Origin: Geomonas anaerohicana
GTDB lineage: Bacteria > Desulfobacterota > Desulfuromonadia > Geobacterales > Geobacteraceae
Direction: 5' to 3'
Assembly: GCF_016458305.1 (NCBI RefSeq)
Contig: NZ_JAEMHL010000001.1
Coordinates: 434,001 to 498,000, forward strand
Length of the DNA: 64,000 bases
How positions within the stretch are numbered: position 1 is the first letter of the stretch; each line of letters begins with the position of its first letter. The notes below the pieces were generated by a model, which was given only the letters and a program-made list of their open reading frames with translations, had not been told where the DNA came from and made no database searches. Shown here in pieces: positions 1 through 9,516 of the stretch. Position numbers and translations under genes: made by a program.

Positions 1-418
1 CCCGACCTACGAGCAGGTCTCCGCGGGAGGCACCGGCCATGCTGAATCGGTGCAGGTCCTGTACGACCCGACCAAGATCAGTTACGACATGCTGCTCAAC
101 CGTTACTGGCACAACATCGACCCCACGGTAAAGGATCGCCAGTTCTGCGACGTCGGGCATCAGTACCGGAGCGCGATCTTCTATCATAACGAAGAGCAGC
201 ACCGCCTGGCCCTGCAGTCAAAGCAGACTCTCGAGAAGAGCAGACAGTTGAAGGCGCCCATTCAGACTGAAATCGTTGCGGCGACCGAATTCTACCCGGC
301 GGAAGAATATCACCAGCACTATTACAAGAAGAACCCGCTGCGGTATTCTTACTACCGCCTGAGCTGCGGCCGGGATCACAGGCTGAAGGAACTCTGGGGC
401 GACCAGGCAGGGAAGTGA
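1..418 (+). CDS. msrA: Peptide-methionine (S)-S-oxide reductase MsrA, C-terminal part (cut by window start)
   Basis: Reduces methionine-S-sulfoxide in oxidised proteins and free methionine; cytosolic repair enzyme. The reading frame is open from base 2 and ends at TGA 416-418. The visible part begins PTYEQVSAGGTGHAE, the conserved MsrA segment that follows the catalytic-Cys region, and continues through the typical VQVLYDP, RYWHNIDPT and QYRSAIFYHN motifs. The active-site GCFW motif lies upstream of the window. A GTG at 50 is an internal codon, not the start. The C-terminus keeps a late Cys (YYRLSCGRDHR) that could serve as a resolving cysteine; this last point is inference. Confidence 0.93.
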   Translation, partial: PTYEQVSAGGTGHAESVQVLYDPTKISYDMLLNRYWHNIDPTVKDRQFCDVGHQYRSAIFYHNEEQHRLALQSKQTLEKSRQLKAPIQTEIVAATEFYPAEEYHQHYYKKNPLRYSYYRLSCGRDHRLKELWGDQAGK

Positions 419-433
419 TAGAGGACCTGAAAA

Positions 434-520
434 TTCCCCCTTGTCAAAGGGGGATTTAGGGGGGGGTGCTTTTTGTTTGAAGCGGCAAATCCCCCCCGGC
501 CCCCCTTTGACAAGGGGGGA
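434..520. repeat. Pair of inverted C-rich repeats (family A)
   Basis: Two copies of a dispersed element face each other: CCCCCTTGTCAAAGGGGG with a GATTTAGGGGGG tail at 434-466, and its near reverse complement at 487-520. Each copy is itself a hairpin (CCCCC-TTGTCAAA-GGGGG) and together they can fold into a larger one. Related copies lie at 4108-4142, 33471-33507, 44509-44543 and 60780-60812. No protein is encoded. Confidence 0.85.
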
Positions 521-537
521 GCCGTTTGCGGCAGGTT

Positions 538-578
538 TAAGTTGAACATTGAACGTCGAACCTAGAACGTAGAACTCG
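538..578. repeat. GAAC-rich short tandem-like repeat (family E)
   Basis: The leader of polX contains GAACATTGAACGTCGAACC followed by TAGAACGTAGAACTC, a degenerate array of the unit (T/C)(A/G)GAACGT. The same unit recurs at 10805-10827 (reverse orientation) and 10986-11036. Function unknown. Confidence 0.7.
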
Positions 579-599
579 CCGTTGGCCTCGGGGGATGCC

Positions 600-2330
600 A
601 TGAAGAACCGAGAGATAGCCAGGATGTTCGATGAGATAGCAGACATCATGGAAATCCGGCAGGACAACGTCTTCAAGATCAGGGCCTACCGGCGGGCGGC
701 GCTCAACCTGGAAGGGCTGAACCGGGACCTGGCTCAGATGTCGCACAAGGAACTCCTGGAGATCCCGGGGATAGGCGCGGACTTGGCCGCGCGCATCGAG
801 GAGTACCTGCAGACCGGTACCACCGCCCACTACGACCAGCTCAAAAAGGAGGTCCCCGCCGGCGTCTTCACCCTGCTGGCGGTGCCCGACCTGGGGCCGA
901 AGACGGCGAAGGCAATCTACGAGGCGCTGCAGATCACGAGCCTCGAGGAGCTGGAGCAGGCCGCGCGGGAACACCGCCTGAGCGGCATCAAGGGGATCAA
1001 GGAGAAGACCGAGGAGAATATCCTGAAGGGGATCCAGGCCGTCAAGCGCGGGCGCGAGCGGCAGCCGCTGGGACGGATGCTGCCGGCGGCGGAGGAACTG
1101 GTGGCGGCACTTAAACAGATGGCGCCCCTGGAGCGGATCGAGGTGGCGGGAAGCATCAGGCGCCGGCGCGACAGCATCAAGGATATCGACATCGTGGCGA
1201 CGTCCCCCGATCCGGCGAGTGTCATGGAGGCCTTCCTGAACCTGACCCAGGTGCACGACGTGATCATGCGCGGCCCGACCAGGGCCAGCGTCACCATCCG
1301 CGAAGGGGTGCAGGTGGACCTGCGCGTGGTCGAGCCGGCTTCCTACGGCGCCGCGCTGGCCTACCTCACCGGCAGCCAGGCCCACAACGTTCGGCTGCGG
1401 GAAATGGCGCAGAAGCGGGGGCTGAAGATCAACGAGTACGGCATCTTCCGCGAGGAGGACAACGTCCGCCTGGGTGGTGAGAACGAGGAGGATGTCTACC
1501 GCCTGCTCGACCTTCCCTTCGTGCCGCCGGTCCTGCGCGAAGACCGCGGCGAGATCGAGGCGGCGCAGGCGGGGAAACTGCCGCAGTTGGTGACCAGGGA
1601 GCAGATCCTGGGGGACCTGCATGTGCATTCCCGCTGGAGCGACGGTGCCCACGGCATCGCCGAACTGGTGGAGGCGGCGCGCTTGCAGGGCCTTTCCTAC
1701 CTTGCCGTGACCGACCATTCCCAGGGGCTCGGTGTGGCGCGCGGCCTGACGGTAGAGCGGCTCAAAGAGCAGCAGGCGGAGATCCGCGAGGTGAACCGCG
1801 AGCAGGAAGGGTTCCGGGTGCTGCACGGGACCGAGATGGACATCCGCGGCGACGGCACGCTGGATTTTCCGGACGACGTGCTCAAGGATCTCGACGTGGT
1901 GGTGGCATCGATCCACTCCGGCTTCAACAACTCCAAGGAAGTGATGACCGCGCGTATCGTGGCGGCGATGAGAAACCCGTACGTGCACATCATTGCCCAT
2001 CCCACCGGACGCATCATCGGGGAACGGGAGGGCTACCAGCTGGACATGGAAGAGGTGCTCCAGGTGGCCAGGGAGACGGGGACGGCTCTCGAGATCAACG
2101 CGTACCCGCTGCGGCTGGACCTGGAAGACCGCTACGTGCGCCGCGCCAAGGAACTCGGCGTCAAGATCGCCATCAACACCGACACCCACGCCAAGATTCA
2201 GTTCGAGACCCTCCCCTGGGGCATCTCGGTCGCCCAGCGCGGTTGGCTGGAGCGGGAGGACGTGCTGAACACGCTGACGGCGGTGGAGCTTTTGAAAGTG
2301 TTGAAACGGAAGACGCGCAGACACCTGTAG
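600..2330 (+). CDS. polX: DNA polymerase X family protein with C-terminal PHP domain (PolX)
   Basis: Bacterial PolX, a gap-filling repair polymerase fused to a PHP metal-dependent phosphoesterase/3'-5' exonuclease. The 576-residue product has an N-terminal helix-hairpin-helix region (RQDNVFKIRAYRRAA, then EIPGIGADLAARIEEYL). The nucleotidyltransferase signature VAGSIRRRRDSIKDIDIV lies near residues 180-200 and holds the catalytic acidic pair. The PHP domain begins near residue 338 with DLHVHSRWSDG and ends with EINAYPLRLD and INTDTHA. Start chosen at ATG 600 because a G-run (591-594) lies just before it; the upstream TTG 582 would add six residues without a ribosome site. Length fits the family (about 570). 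Confidence 0.95.
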   Translation: MKNREIARMFDEIADIMEIRQDNVFKIRAYRRAALNLEGLNRDLAQMSHKELLEIPGIGADLAARIEEYLQTGTTAHYDQLKKEVPAGVFTLLAVPDLGPKTAKAIYEALQITSLEELEQAAREHRLSGIKGIKEKTEENILKGIQAVKRGRERQPLGRMLPAAEELVAALKQMAPLERIEVAGSIRRRRDSIKDIDIVATSPDPASVMEAFLNLTQVHDVIMRGPTRASVTIREGVQVDLRVVEPASYGAALAYLTGSQAHNVRLREMAQKRGLKINEYGIFREEDNVRLGGENEEDVYRLLDLPFVPPVLREDRGEIEAAQAGKLPQLVTREQILGDLHVHSRWSDGAHGIAELVEAARLQGLSYLAVTDHSQGLGVARGLTVERLKEQQAEIREVNREQEGFRVLHGTEMDIRGDGTLDFPDDVLKDLDVVVASIHSGFNNSKEVMTARIVAAMRNPYVHIIAHPTGRIIGEREGYQLDMEEVLQVARETGTALEINAYPLRLDLEDRYVRRAKELGVKIAINTDTHAKIQFETLPWGISVAQRGWLEREDVLNTLTAVELLKVLKRKTRRHL

Positions 2331-2351
2331 GGGCGAATAATCATTCGCCCC
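2330..2351. repeat. GGGGCGAAT/ATTCGCCCC palindrome
   Basis: Perfect 9-bp inverted repeat GGGGCGAAT ... ATTCGCCCC with a 4-base loop, starting on the last base of the polX stop codon. It has no T-run, so it looks like a REP-type mobile palindrome more than a classic terminator, although it could stabilise the polX 3' end. Confidence 0.7.
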
Positions 2352-2378
2352 ACCTGTTGCAGCACCATCAGCATCTCG

Positions 2379-2488
2379 CTCCTCCCCCCGGAGGGGGAGG
2401 GGGGGAGGCCTTGAACTGCTTCCCCCTCCCCGACCCTCCCCCTCCGGGGGAGGGAGCAAGAAGACGGCCGCCTCCACGGGGAGGGGGT
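2379..2488. repeat. CCCCCTCCGGGGGAGGG repeat block (family D)
   Basis: Two facing copies of a C/G-rich palindrome, CCCCCCGGAGGGGGAGGG at about 2384-2403 and CCCTCCCCCTCCGGGGGAGGG at about 2435-2455, plus a decayed third copy up to 2488. Related blocks are at 24473-24570, 40915-40986, 42138-42227 and 44610-44647. It fills the gap between polX and the EVE gene. Confidence 0.8.
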
Positions 2489-2517
2489 GACGAGCAAAGA
2501 AATGAAAGGAACACAAC

Positions 2518-2978
2518 ATGCCCAACTACTGGCTCTTCAAGAGCGAACCCTCCAGTTTCTCCCTCGATGATCTCAAGGGCCGCCCCGACGCCACCGAGCA
2601 TTGGGACGGCGTACGCAACTTTCAGGCGCGCAACTTCCTGCGCGACCAGGTCCAGGTCGGCGACCTGGTGCTCTTCTACCACAGTAACATCGCGGAACCG
2701 GGCGTGGTCGGCATCGCCGAGGTGGTGAGAAGCGGGTACCCCGATTTCACCGCCTTCGATCCCAACAGCAAGTACTTCGATCCCAAGAGTGCGCCGGATA
2801 AGCCGACCTGGTACATGGTCGACGTGCGCTTCGTGCGTGAACTGCCGCGGCCGGTGACCCTCTCCGAGCTGAAGTCCATTCCCGAACTCGGGGGGATGGC
2901 CCTTTTGAACCGCAGCCGCCTCTCGATCCAGCCGGTGCGCAAGGAAGAGTGGGACCGCATCATGAGGCTCGCCGGACT

Positions 2979-2982
<4 letters not shown>
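2518..2982 (+). CDS. EVE domain-containing protein
   Basis: Small (154 aa) protein made almost entirely of one EVE domain, a PUA-like fold thought to bind modified bases in DNA or RNA. It starts with MPNYWLFKSEPSSFS, the family's hallmark N-terminus, followed by WDGVRNFQARNFLRD, GDLVLFYHSN and the YFDPKS...PTWYMVDV segment typical of thymocyte nuclear protein 1 homologues. AAAGGA precedes ATG 2518 at good spacing. Its stop overlaps the corA start (ATGA), so the two are probably co-translated, although no functional link is known. Role in the cell not established. Confidence 0.92.
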
Positions 2983-4043
<1,061 letters not shown>

Positions 4044-4049
4044 AAAAAA

Positions 4050-4142
4050 GGGGGGACAGGCACCTGCGGAGCCAGTCCCCTTCCAACGGGCTCAGCCCCC
4101 AGAAACCAAATCCCCCCTGTCCCCCCTTCGCAAAGGGGGGAA
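4050..4142. repeat. Stacked repeats: family B (4050-4082) and family A (4108-4142)
   Basis: Directly after corA lies GGGACAGGCACC-TGCGGAGCCAGTCCCC, an imperfect palindrome of family B. Then comes a family A copy, AAATCCCCCCTGTCCCCCC with the complement AAAGGGGGG. Preceded by a run of A and located between the convergent corA and pepN genes, the block may also serve as a transcription end. Confidence 0.8.
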
Positions 4143-4193
4143 CCCTTGGGTCACGTTTTTGCGCTAAGCGACACCCTGGTGATTCCCCGATTA

Positions 4194-6836
4194 CTACAGG
4201 CTTTTCGCCGCCAGCTCGTACACGTCCCTTGCCAGGCCTGGTTCTGCCAGGATGCGCTCCAGTTCCTTCTTCATGAGCTCCTGGCGGTGCAGGTCGTAGC
4301 GCCGCCACCGGCTGAAGGGGGTGAGCATGCGCGCGGCTATCTGCGGGTTGATCCCGTTCAGGCGCAGGATCTGGTCGCCCAGGAAGCGGTATCCCCTGCC
4401 GCCGGCATCGTGGAAGCGGACCTGGTTGCCCTGGCTGAAGGCGCCCACCAGCGAGCGGACCCGGTTCGGGTTGCGCAGGTCGAAGTCTGGGTGCTCCAGA
4501 AGCGCCAGCACCCGGTCCATGGTATCGGGCAGACGCGACAGCGCCTGGTGGGTGAACCACTTGTCGATGACGCCGCGGTCGCCGCGCCAGCACTCGTAGA
4601 AAGCCGCGAGCGCCTGCTCGCGCTCGGGGCAGGCACAGCTGGCCAGCGGGGCGAGCGCGCCCAGGCTGTCGGTCATGTTGTCGGCGCTTCGGTACTGGGT
4701 CATGCAGGCGTCGATCGCCTCCTGCCCCCCCGCCGCCATCAGGTAGCCCAGGCAGAGGTTTTTCAACCTGCGGCAGCCGGCCAGCCCGTCGTCGGGGCGG
4801 TAGGGGGCCTTGGGGGCGCAGGCGGCGCGCGCGGCGAAGAGTTCGGCGGCAAGGACCCGCCCTACCGTGGCCCGCACCAGCTCACGGGCCTGGTGGATGG
4901 CGTCGGGGTCGATCACCGCCATCTGCTCGGCGAGGTAGCTCTCGGTGGGGAGGGTGAGCGTCTCGGCCAGGAAGGCGCGGTCCTGGCGGTCGTCGGCAAG
5001 GAGCCTGCGGAAGGAGTCGATGAAGCTCTCCGGAACCTGCGCCTGGCGCCCCGCCTGGATCTCGCCGATCAGCGCCATGATCAGCTTCACCGCCTGCACC
5101 TGTCCCGCCTCCCAACGCACGAAGGGATCGCTGTCGCGGGTCATCAGGAGGTTCAGGTCGTCGTCACTGTAGGGATAGTCGAGCTTCACCGGCGCGCAGA
5201 AGTTGCGCAACAGCGACGGCACCGGGCGCTCTTCCAGCCCGACGAAGGTGAAGCTTTCCGTCTCCTGCCTAAGCTCCAGGACGCGGGAGGTCCCGACGGC
5301 TTGCGCCTCACCGGCGAGCTGGAGCGGCAACTCGTTGCCGTCCCGGTCCAAAAGCCCCATGGCGAGCGGGATGTGGAACGGCTTCTTCTCCGGCTGACCG
5401 GGAGTCGCCGGGCAGCTCTGGGTCACGGTCAGGGTGTAGCTGCCGTCTTCGGGGCGGTAGTCGTCCCGTACCGTCAAGGCCGGGGTGCCGGCCTGGTCGT
5501 ACCAGAGCATGAACTGGGAGAGGTCGCGCCTGCCCGCGTCCGCCATGGCCTGCACGAACTCGTCGACCCGCACCGCCTGCCCGTCGTGACGCTCGAAGTA
5601 GAGGTCCATACCGGCCCGGAATCCCTCGCGCCCCAAAAGGGTCTGCAGCATCCGGATCACCTCGCCCCCCTTGTGATACACGGTCATGCTGTAGAAGTTG
5701 TTGATCTCCACGTACGACTCGGGGCGCACCGGGTGGGCCAGGGGGCTCGCGTCCTCGGCGAACTGCGCGCTGCGCAGGCTCTTCACGTCGGCGATCCTCT
5801 TCACCGGGCGCGACTGCATATCCGCGGAGAACTCCTGGTCGCGGAAGATGGTGAGCCCTTCCTTCAGGGAGAGCTGGAACCAGTCGCGGCAGGTGATCCG
5901 GTTGCCGGTCCAGTTGTGGAAATACTCGTGGCCGATGACCTCCTCGATGGCCTCGTAGTCGTCGTCGGTCGCGCTTGCCGGGCTCGCCAGCACGTAGCGC
6001 GAGTTGAAGACGTTCAGCCCCTTGTTCTCCATCGCCCCCATGTTGAAGTCGTCGACGGCCACCACCATGTAGGTGTCCAGGTCGTACTCGCGGCCGAACT
6101 GCTCCTCGTCCCAGCGCATGGCGCGCATCAGGGATCTGAGGGCATGTTCGCACTTGTCCTTGTTGCGCTCCTCCACGTAGATCTCGAGCTGCACCTGTCG
6201 TCCGCTCATGGTGGTGAAGCGGTCGGCGATGTGGACCAGGTCGCCGGCGACCACGGCGAAGAGATAGCTCGGCTTCTTGAAGGGGTCGTGCCAGACGGCG
6301 AAGTGGCGTCCGTCGGGGAGGTCGCCCTTGTCGACCAGGTTACCGTTGGCCAAAAGCACCGGACAACCCGCCTTGTCGGCGCGCAGGGTCACGGTGTAGA
6401 CGGCCATGACGTCGGGACGGTCGGTGAAGTAGGTGATGTGTCTGAACCCCTCGGCCTCGCATTGGGTGCAGAGCATGGGGCCCGAGGCGTACAGGCCGGA
6501 GAGGGCGCTGTTCTCTTTCGGGTTGATCCGGGTTTCCACTTCGAGGACGAACCGCTCCGGAGGGGCGAGCAGGGTAAGGGAGGCGTCATCGACGCGGTAG
6601 GCGCCCTGCTCCAGTTCGACGCCGTCCAGCTTGAGCGACACCAGGGTCAGCTCCTCTCCGTCCAGCACCAGGGGGCTCACGCCGTTGCTGCGATCGTGGT
6701 TGCTGTGGATGGCGAGCCGGGATAGCACCCGGGTGTCCTCCGGGGACAGGTCGAAGGCGAGTTCCACTGTATCGACCAGGTAGTCGGGAACCTTGTAGTC
6801 CTTTTGATGGATGGTCTGGTGCTGGCACTGTGACAT
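4194..6836 (-). CDS. pepN: Aminopeptidase N (M1 family alanyl aminopeptidase)
   Basis: Zinc metallo-aminopeptidase removing N-terminal residues from peptides in the cytosol. The 880-residue product matches E. coli-type PepN in length. The substrate-binding motif GAMENKGLNVF lies near residue 265, the zinc motif HEYFHNWTGNRIT near 299-311, and the third ligand lies in LKEGLTIFRDQEF about 20 residues later. The C-terminal third (from about 540) is the helical PepN-specific domain. Start at ATG 6836 has AGAGGG upstream. The gene is transcribed alone from a good promoter at 6884-6912 (minus strand) and converges on corA. Confidence 0.96.
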   Translation of the reverse strand: MSQCQHQTIHQKDYKVPDYLVDTVELAFDLSPEDTRVLSRLAIHSNHDRSNGVSPLVLDGEELTLVSLKLDGVELEQGAYRVDDASLTLLAPPERFVLEVETRINPKENSALSGLYASGPMLCTQCEAEGFRHITYFTDRPDVMAVYTVTLRADKAGCPVLLANGNLVDKGDLPDGRHFAVWHDPFKKPSYLFAVVAGDLVHIADRFTTMSGRQVQLEIYVEERNKDKCEHALRSLMRAMRWDEEQFGREYDLDTYMVVAVDDFNMGAMENKGLNVFNSRYVLASPASATDDDYEAIEEVIGHEYFHNWTGNRITCRDWFQLSLKEGLTIFRDQEFSADMQSRPVKRIADVKSLRSAQFAEDASPLAHPVRPESYVEINNFYSMTVYHKGGEVIRMLQTLLGREGFRAGMDLYFERHDGQAVRVDEFVQAMADAGRRDLSQFMLWYDQAGTPALTVRDDYRPEDGSYTLTVTQSCPATPGQPEKKPFHIPLAMGLLDRDGNELPLQLAGEAQAVGTSRVLELRQETESFTFVGLEERPVPSLLRNFCAPVKLDYPYSDDDLNLLMTRDSDPFVRWEAGQVQAVKLIMALIGEIQAGRQAQVPESFIDSFRRLLADDRQDRAFLAETLTLPTESYLAEQMAVIDPDAIHQARELVRATVGRVLAAELFAARAACAPKAPYRPDDGLAGCRRLKNLCLGYLMAAGGQEAIDACMTQYRSADNMTDSLGALAPLASCACPEREQALAAFYECWRGDRGVIDKWFTHQALSRLPDTMDRVLALLEHPDFDLRNPNRVRSLVGAFSQGNQVRFHDAGGRGYRFLGDQILRLNGINPQIAARMLTPFSRWRRYDLHRQELMKKELERILAEPGLARDVYELAAKSL

Positions 6837-6883
6837 AGCGTTCCCTCTTTTCTCAGTTCGTATTGGCTGCGGCCAAGGGTGTT

Positions 6884-6912
6884 ATTGTATCGGGAGCCAC
6901 TCTTCTTTTCAA
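6884..6912 (-). promoter_or_regulatory. Predicted sigma-70 promoter of pepN
   Basis: On the minus strand TTGAAA (6912-6907) and TACAAT (6889-6884) are separated by exactly 17 bases, about 48 bases before the pepN start codon. Seen by pattern only. Confidence 0.6.
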
Positions 6913-7028
6913 TGGCCAGGGACGGGAGAGAGATAGATTTGATGAATGATGCCGCATGTTTGGGCAGACTATCCGCCGCGGGGCGTCGCCGGGTGCGCGA
7001 GGCCCGCACCGGGAAGCACCCCAATTTG

Positions 7029-7057
7029 TTGACTTTACTGGTGAATAAGGCTATACA
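7029..7057 (+). promoter_or_regulatory. Predicted sigma-70 promoter giving a leaderless transcript
   Basis: TTGACT (7029-7034) and TATACA (7052-7057) with a 17-base spacer. The expected transcription start, about seven bases after the -10 box, falls on or beside the ATG at 7064. No Shine-Dalgarno sequence exists in the gap, so the downstream mRNA is probably leaderless. Confidence 0.6.
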
Positions 7058-7063
7058 GTCGGC

Positions 7064-7981
7064 ATGAAAAGTCTGCTTCTCTCGTTACTTTTCCTGCTCT
7101 TCACTTCTCTTGCCGCTCCGGCCCTCCCTGCCAGTGCCACAGAGATCTACGCCCAACAGACCGGGAAGAGCTGCAACGCCTGCCATGTCGATCCCGCAGG
7201 GGGCGGCGAACTCACCGCGGCCGGCAAGGAATTTGCCGCCTCGCGTGCCGCGAAAACCGAGGCACCGCGGGTCGCCACGGCCGGCAAGGTGGTGCGCTTC
7301 GTGGCGGGCTACCTGCACATGCTGATCGCCATCCTGTGGTTCGGCACCATCCTCTACGTGCACCTGGTGCTCAAACCCGCCTATGCGGCGGGAGGGCTCC
7401 CGCGCGGCGAGGTCAAGGTGGGCGTGCTCTCCATGGTGGTGATGGGCATCACCGGGGCCATCCTCACCCACTTCCGGGTCACTTCCCTGGACATGCTGCT
7501 GCACACCCGCTTCGGGCTGCTGCTGCTCATCAAAATATCCCTCTACCTGGTTATGGTTTTCTCCGCCGCCTACGTGGTGCTGGTGATCGGACCCAAGCTG
7601 AAGGGGAAACGCCGCGAGCCGGTGACGCTGCCGGCCGGCAAGGAGCTGACGCTGGACGAGTTGACCTCATTCGACGGCAAGGAGGGGCGCCCCGCCTACT
7701 TCGCCTACGAGGGGAGGCTCTACGACGCGAGCGCCAGCCGGTTGTGGAAACAGGGGGTGCACATGGGGCGCCACCATGCCGGCGAGGACCTGAGCGAGGC
7801 GCTCAAGCTGGCGCCGCACGGGTCGGACAAGGTGCTGCTCATGCCCGACGTCGGGAGCCTGGCGGACGTGACCCAACGCAAGGCTCCGCTGCATGAGCGG
7901 GTCTTCTTCTTCATGGCCTACATGAACCTGAGTATCGTATTTCTGATCGTGCTGATCCTGTCCCTTTGGCGCTGGGCCTGA
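7064..7981 (+). CDS. Membrane protein fusing a mono-haem c site, a CopD-like core and a cytochrome b5-like domain
   Basis: 305 residues. A signal peptide (about 1-26) is followed by a c-type haem site CNACH (C37, C40, H41) in a short periplasmic segment. Three membrane helices follow (about 76-101, 119-135, 152-176) resembling the CopD/integral-membrane cytochrome b fold, with H85 and H147 as possible ligands. A soluble domain (about 195-268) resembles a bacterial cytochrome b5-like domain (LTLDELTSFDGKEGRPAYFAYEGRLYD... in short: the YxGxxYD pattern, then HMGRHHAGEDL), and a last helix lies at 282-303. The arrangement suggests electron transfer across the inner membrane. Partner and substrate are unknown. 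It is followed by a diguanylate cyclase 37 bases downstream. Confidence 0.75.
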   Translation: MKSLLLSLLFLLFTSLAAPALPASATEIYAQQTGKSCNACHVDPAGGGELTAAGKEFAASRAAKTEAPRVATAGKVVRFVAGYLHMLIAILWFGTILYVHLVLKPAYAAGGLPRGEVKVGVLSMVVMGITGAILTHFRVTSLDMLLHTRFGLLLLIKISLYLVMVFSAAYVVLVIGPKLKGKRREPVTLPAGKELTLDELTSFDGKEGRPAYFAYEGRLYDASASRLWKQGVHMGRHHAGEDLSEALKLAPHGSDKVLLMPDVGSLADVTQRKAPLHERVFFFMAYMNLSIVFLIVLILSLWRWA

Positions 7982-8018
7982 TCGCACGATGCCCGGGTTA
8001 CCCGGACAAGGACTGACC

Positions 8019-9245
8019 GTGAAGCTATTCCCCACCATATTCCAGGCCGACGCCAAGAAGGACCCAGATAGCCTGCTGCGCCTGTTCGTCTCAGTCGCCC
8101 TTGTTTCCATCATCGTCATCACCTCGCTTGCCGGCTACGCCTTCTACCAGGTTCTGCAAAAGAACCTGGTGGCCAGCGCGGAAGAGGACGCCATCAAGGT
8201 CAGCACCGCCCTCTCCGAGGATGAAAAGGCGCGCTTCACCATGGTCAAGAGCGACGGCACCGTCGCCGTCGAGGTGTCGCCCGATAATTTCTTCATCCTC
8301 GACCGGGATCTCCGGACGTTCCTCGCCCCATTCGACATCGTCAAGATCAAGATCTATTCGTCCGAGTACCGCATCGTGTACAGCACTGAGGCCAAGCTGA
8401 TCGGCGAGGTGAACCGCGGCAACAAGCGGCTCGCCCGCGCCCTCGCCGGCGCCTTCGACTCCAAGCTCGAGCGCAAGGAAGAGGTGAAGGATCTCGCGGA
8501 CGAACTTAAATTCAATGTGGACGTGGTGGAGACCTATATCCCCATCCGCGCCCGCGGCAAGGTAATCGGCAGCTTCGAGGTCTACATCGACGTCACCAAG
8601 TACCATCAGCAGACCATGAACGCGGCGCTCGTTTCACTGGGGGCGCTGTGCGGCATCCTGATGACGGTGTTCGGGATCTCTTTCGTGCTGATCAAACGCG
8701 GCACCAACGAGTTGAAGGAAACCCAGGAGATTCTCCGGAAGCAGACCCTGATCGACGGGCTGACCGGCACTTTCAACAAGCGGCAGATTGAGTTGATCGG
8801 GCGCAGGGAGTTCGCGCGCGCCCTGCGCCGCAGGGAGAAGGGGCTGGCTGACGCTGAGGTCGGTTTCATCATGATCGACATCGATCACTTCAAACAGGTG
8901 AACGACCGCTACGGTCACCTGGCCGGCGATCACCTGCTGCAGCAGTTCGCGGAAAGGGTGACGGCATCCTTACGCAGCTACGATTCCGTCGGGCGCTTCG
9001 GAGGCGAAGAGTTCCTGGTGGTGCTGCCGGGATCGGGGCGCGAACAGACCCTCAGCGTGGCGCACAAGATCTGGTCGCTGATCCGCGAAGAGCCCTTCCT
9101 GGTCGATGGCGAAACCCTGCGGGTCACCACCAGCGCCGGCGTCGCCAACGTACAGCACAGCGACGACGACCTGCTGCAGGTCCTGAAGCGTGCCGACCTG
9201 AACCTGTACCAGGCCAAGAGCGGCGGTCGGGACCGGGTCGTCTAG
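8019..9245 (+). CDS. Membrane-bound diguanylate cyclase (GGDEF domain)
   Basis: Makes cyclic di-GMP from two GTP. About 408 residues: one membrane helix near residues 20-45, an extracytoplasmic sensor region of about 150 residues with no haem or recognised ligand motif, a second helix near 205-228, and a GGDEF domain. The active site reads GGEEF near residue 327, with the inhibitory I-site RSYD five residues before it, so both catalysis and product feedback look intact. Start placed at GTG 8019 because AAGGA (8008-8012) lies six bases upstream; the in-frame ATG at 7989 has no ribosome site. It probably shares a transcript with the haem membrane protein before it. Confidence 0.88.
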   Translation: MKLFPTIFQADAKKDPDSLLRLFVSVALVSIIVITSLAGYAFYQVLQKNLVASAEEDAIKVSTALSEDEKARFTMVKSDGTVAVEVSPDNFFILDRDLRTFLAPFDIVKIKIYSSEYRIVYSTEAKLIGEVNRGNKRLARALAGAFDSKLERKEEVKDLADELKFNVDVVETYIPIRARGKVIGSFEVYIDVTKYHQQTMNAALVSLGALCGILMTVFGISFVLIKRGTNELKETQEILRKQTLIDGLTGTFNKRQIELIGRREFARALRRREKGLADAEVGFIMIDIDHFKQVNDRYGHLAGDHLLQQFAERVTASLRSYDSVGRFGGEEFLVVLPGSGREQTLSVAHKIWSLIREEPFLVDGETLRVTTSAGVANVQHSDDDLLQVLKRADLNLYQAKSGGRDRVV

Positions 9246-9516
9246 TCAGACGGCAGCACCCGTTCCGTTGGCGAGCCAGTCAGCGGACCCGCCCGGCCGC
9301 GGACGTCCTTCCGCATCTTCCACGCGCCACATTGACCGCGGCAGCAACTCGCCGCTTCCACCCCCGCTGGTACTCCTCCGGCTTCCCCTCCCGTCGTTCC
9401 CCCCGCACCCAGTTACCCCCGAGACGATTTTGAGATGACGGTGCCAGCCTAAAAAGTGTAGTATCGGGAGGCCGCACCGGCTCGCGGCAGACCAGACGTA
9501 CCAGGAGAGCATTATC

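Noticed and set aside
537-2525. 662-codon open frame on the minus strand across polX
   Set aside because: Runs through repeat DNA and opposite a complete PolX; the sequence is His/Arg/Leu-rich antisense.
4146-6725. Very long open frame on the plus strand opposite pepN (and similar ones opposite the hybrid kinase, pyc and gdh)
   Set aside because: High GC at third codon positions of the true genes suppresses stop codons on the other strand. The true genes carry intact catalytic motifs and the opposite frames carry none.
6879-7067. 62-codon open frame in the pepN/haem-protein promoter gap
   Set aside because: Overlaps both predicted promoters, with no ribosome site or recognisable protein.
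7981-8018. CCGGGTTACCCGG palindrome, considered as part of a c-di-GMP riboswitch before the diguanylate cyclase
   Set aside because: The conserved GEMM sequence elements are absent and the palindrome is only a short local inverted repeat.
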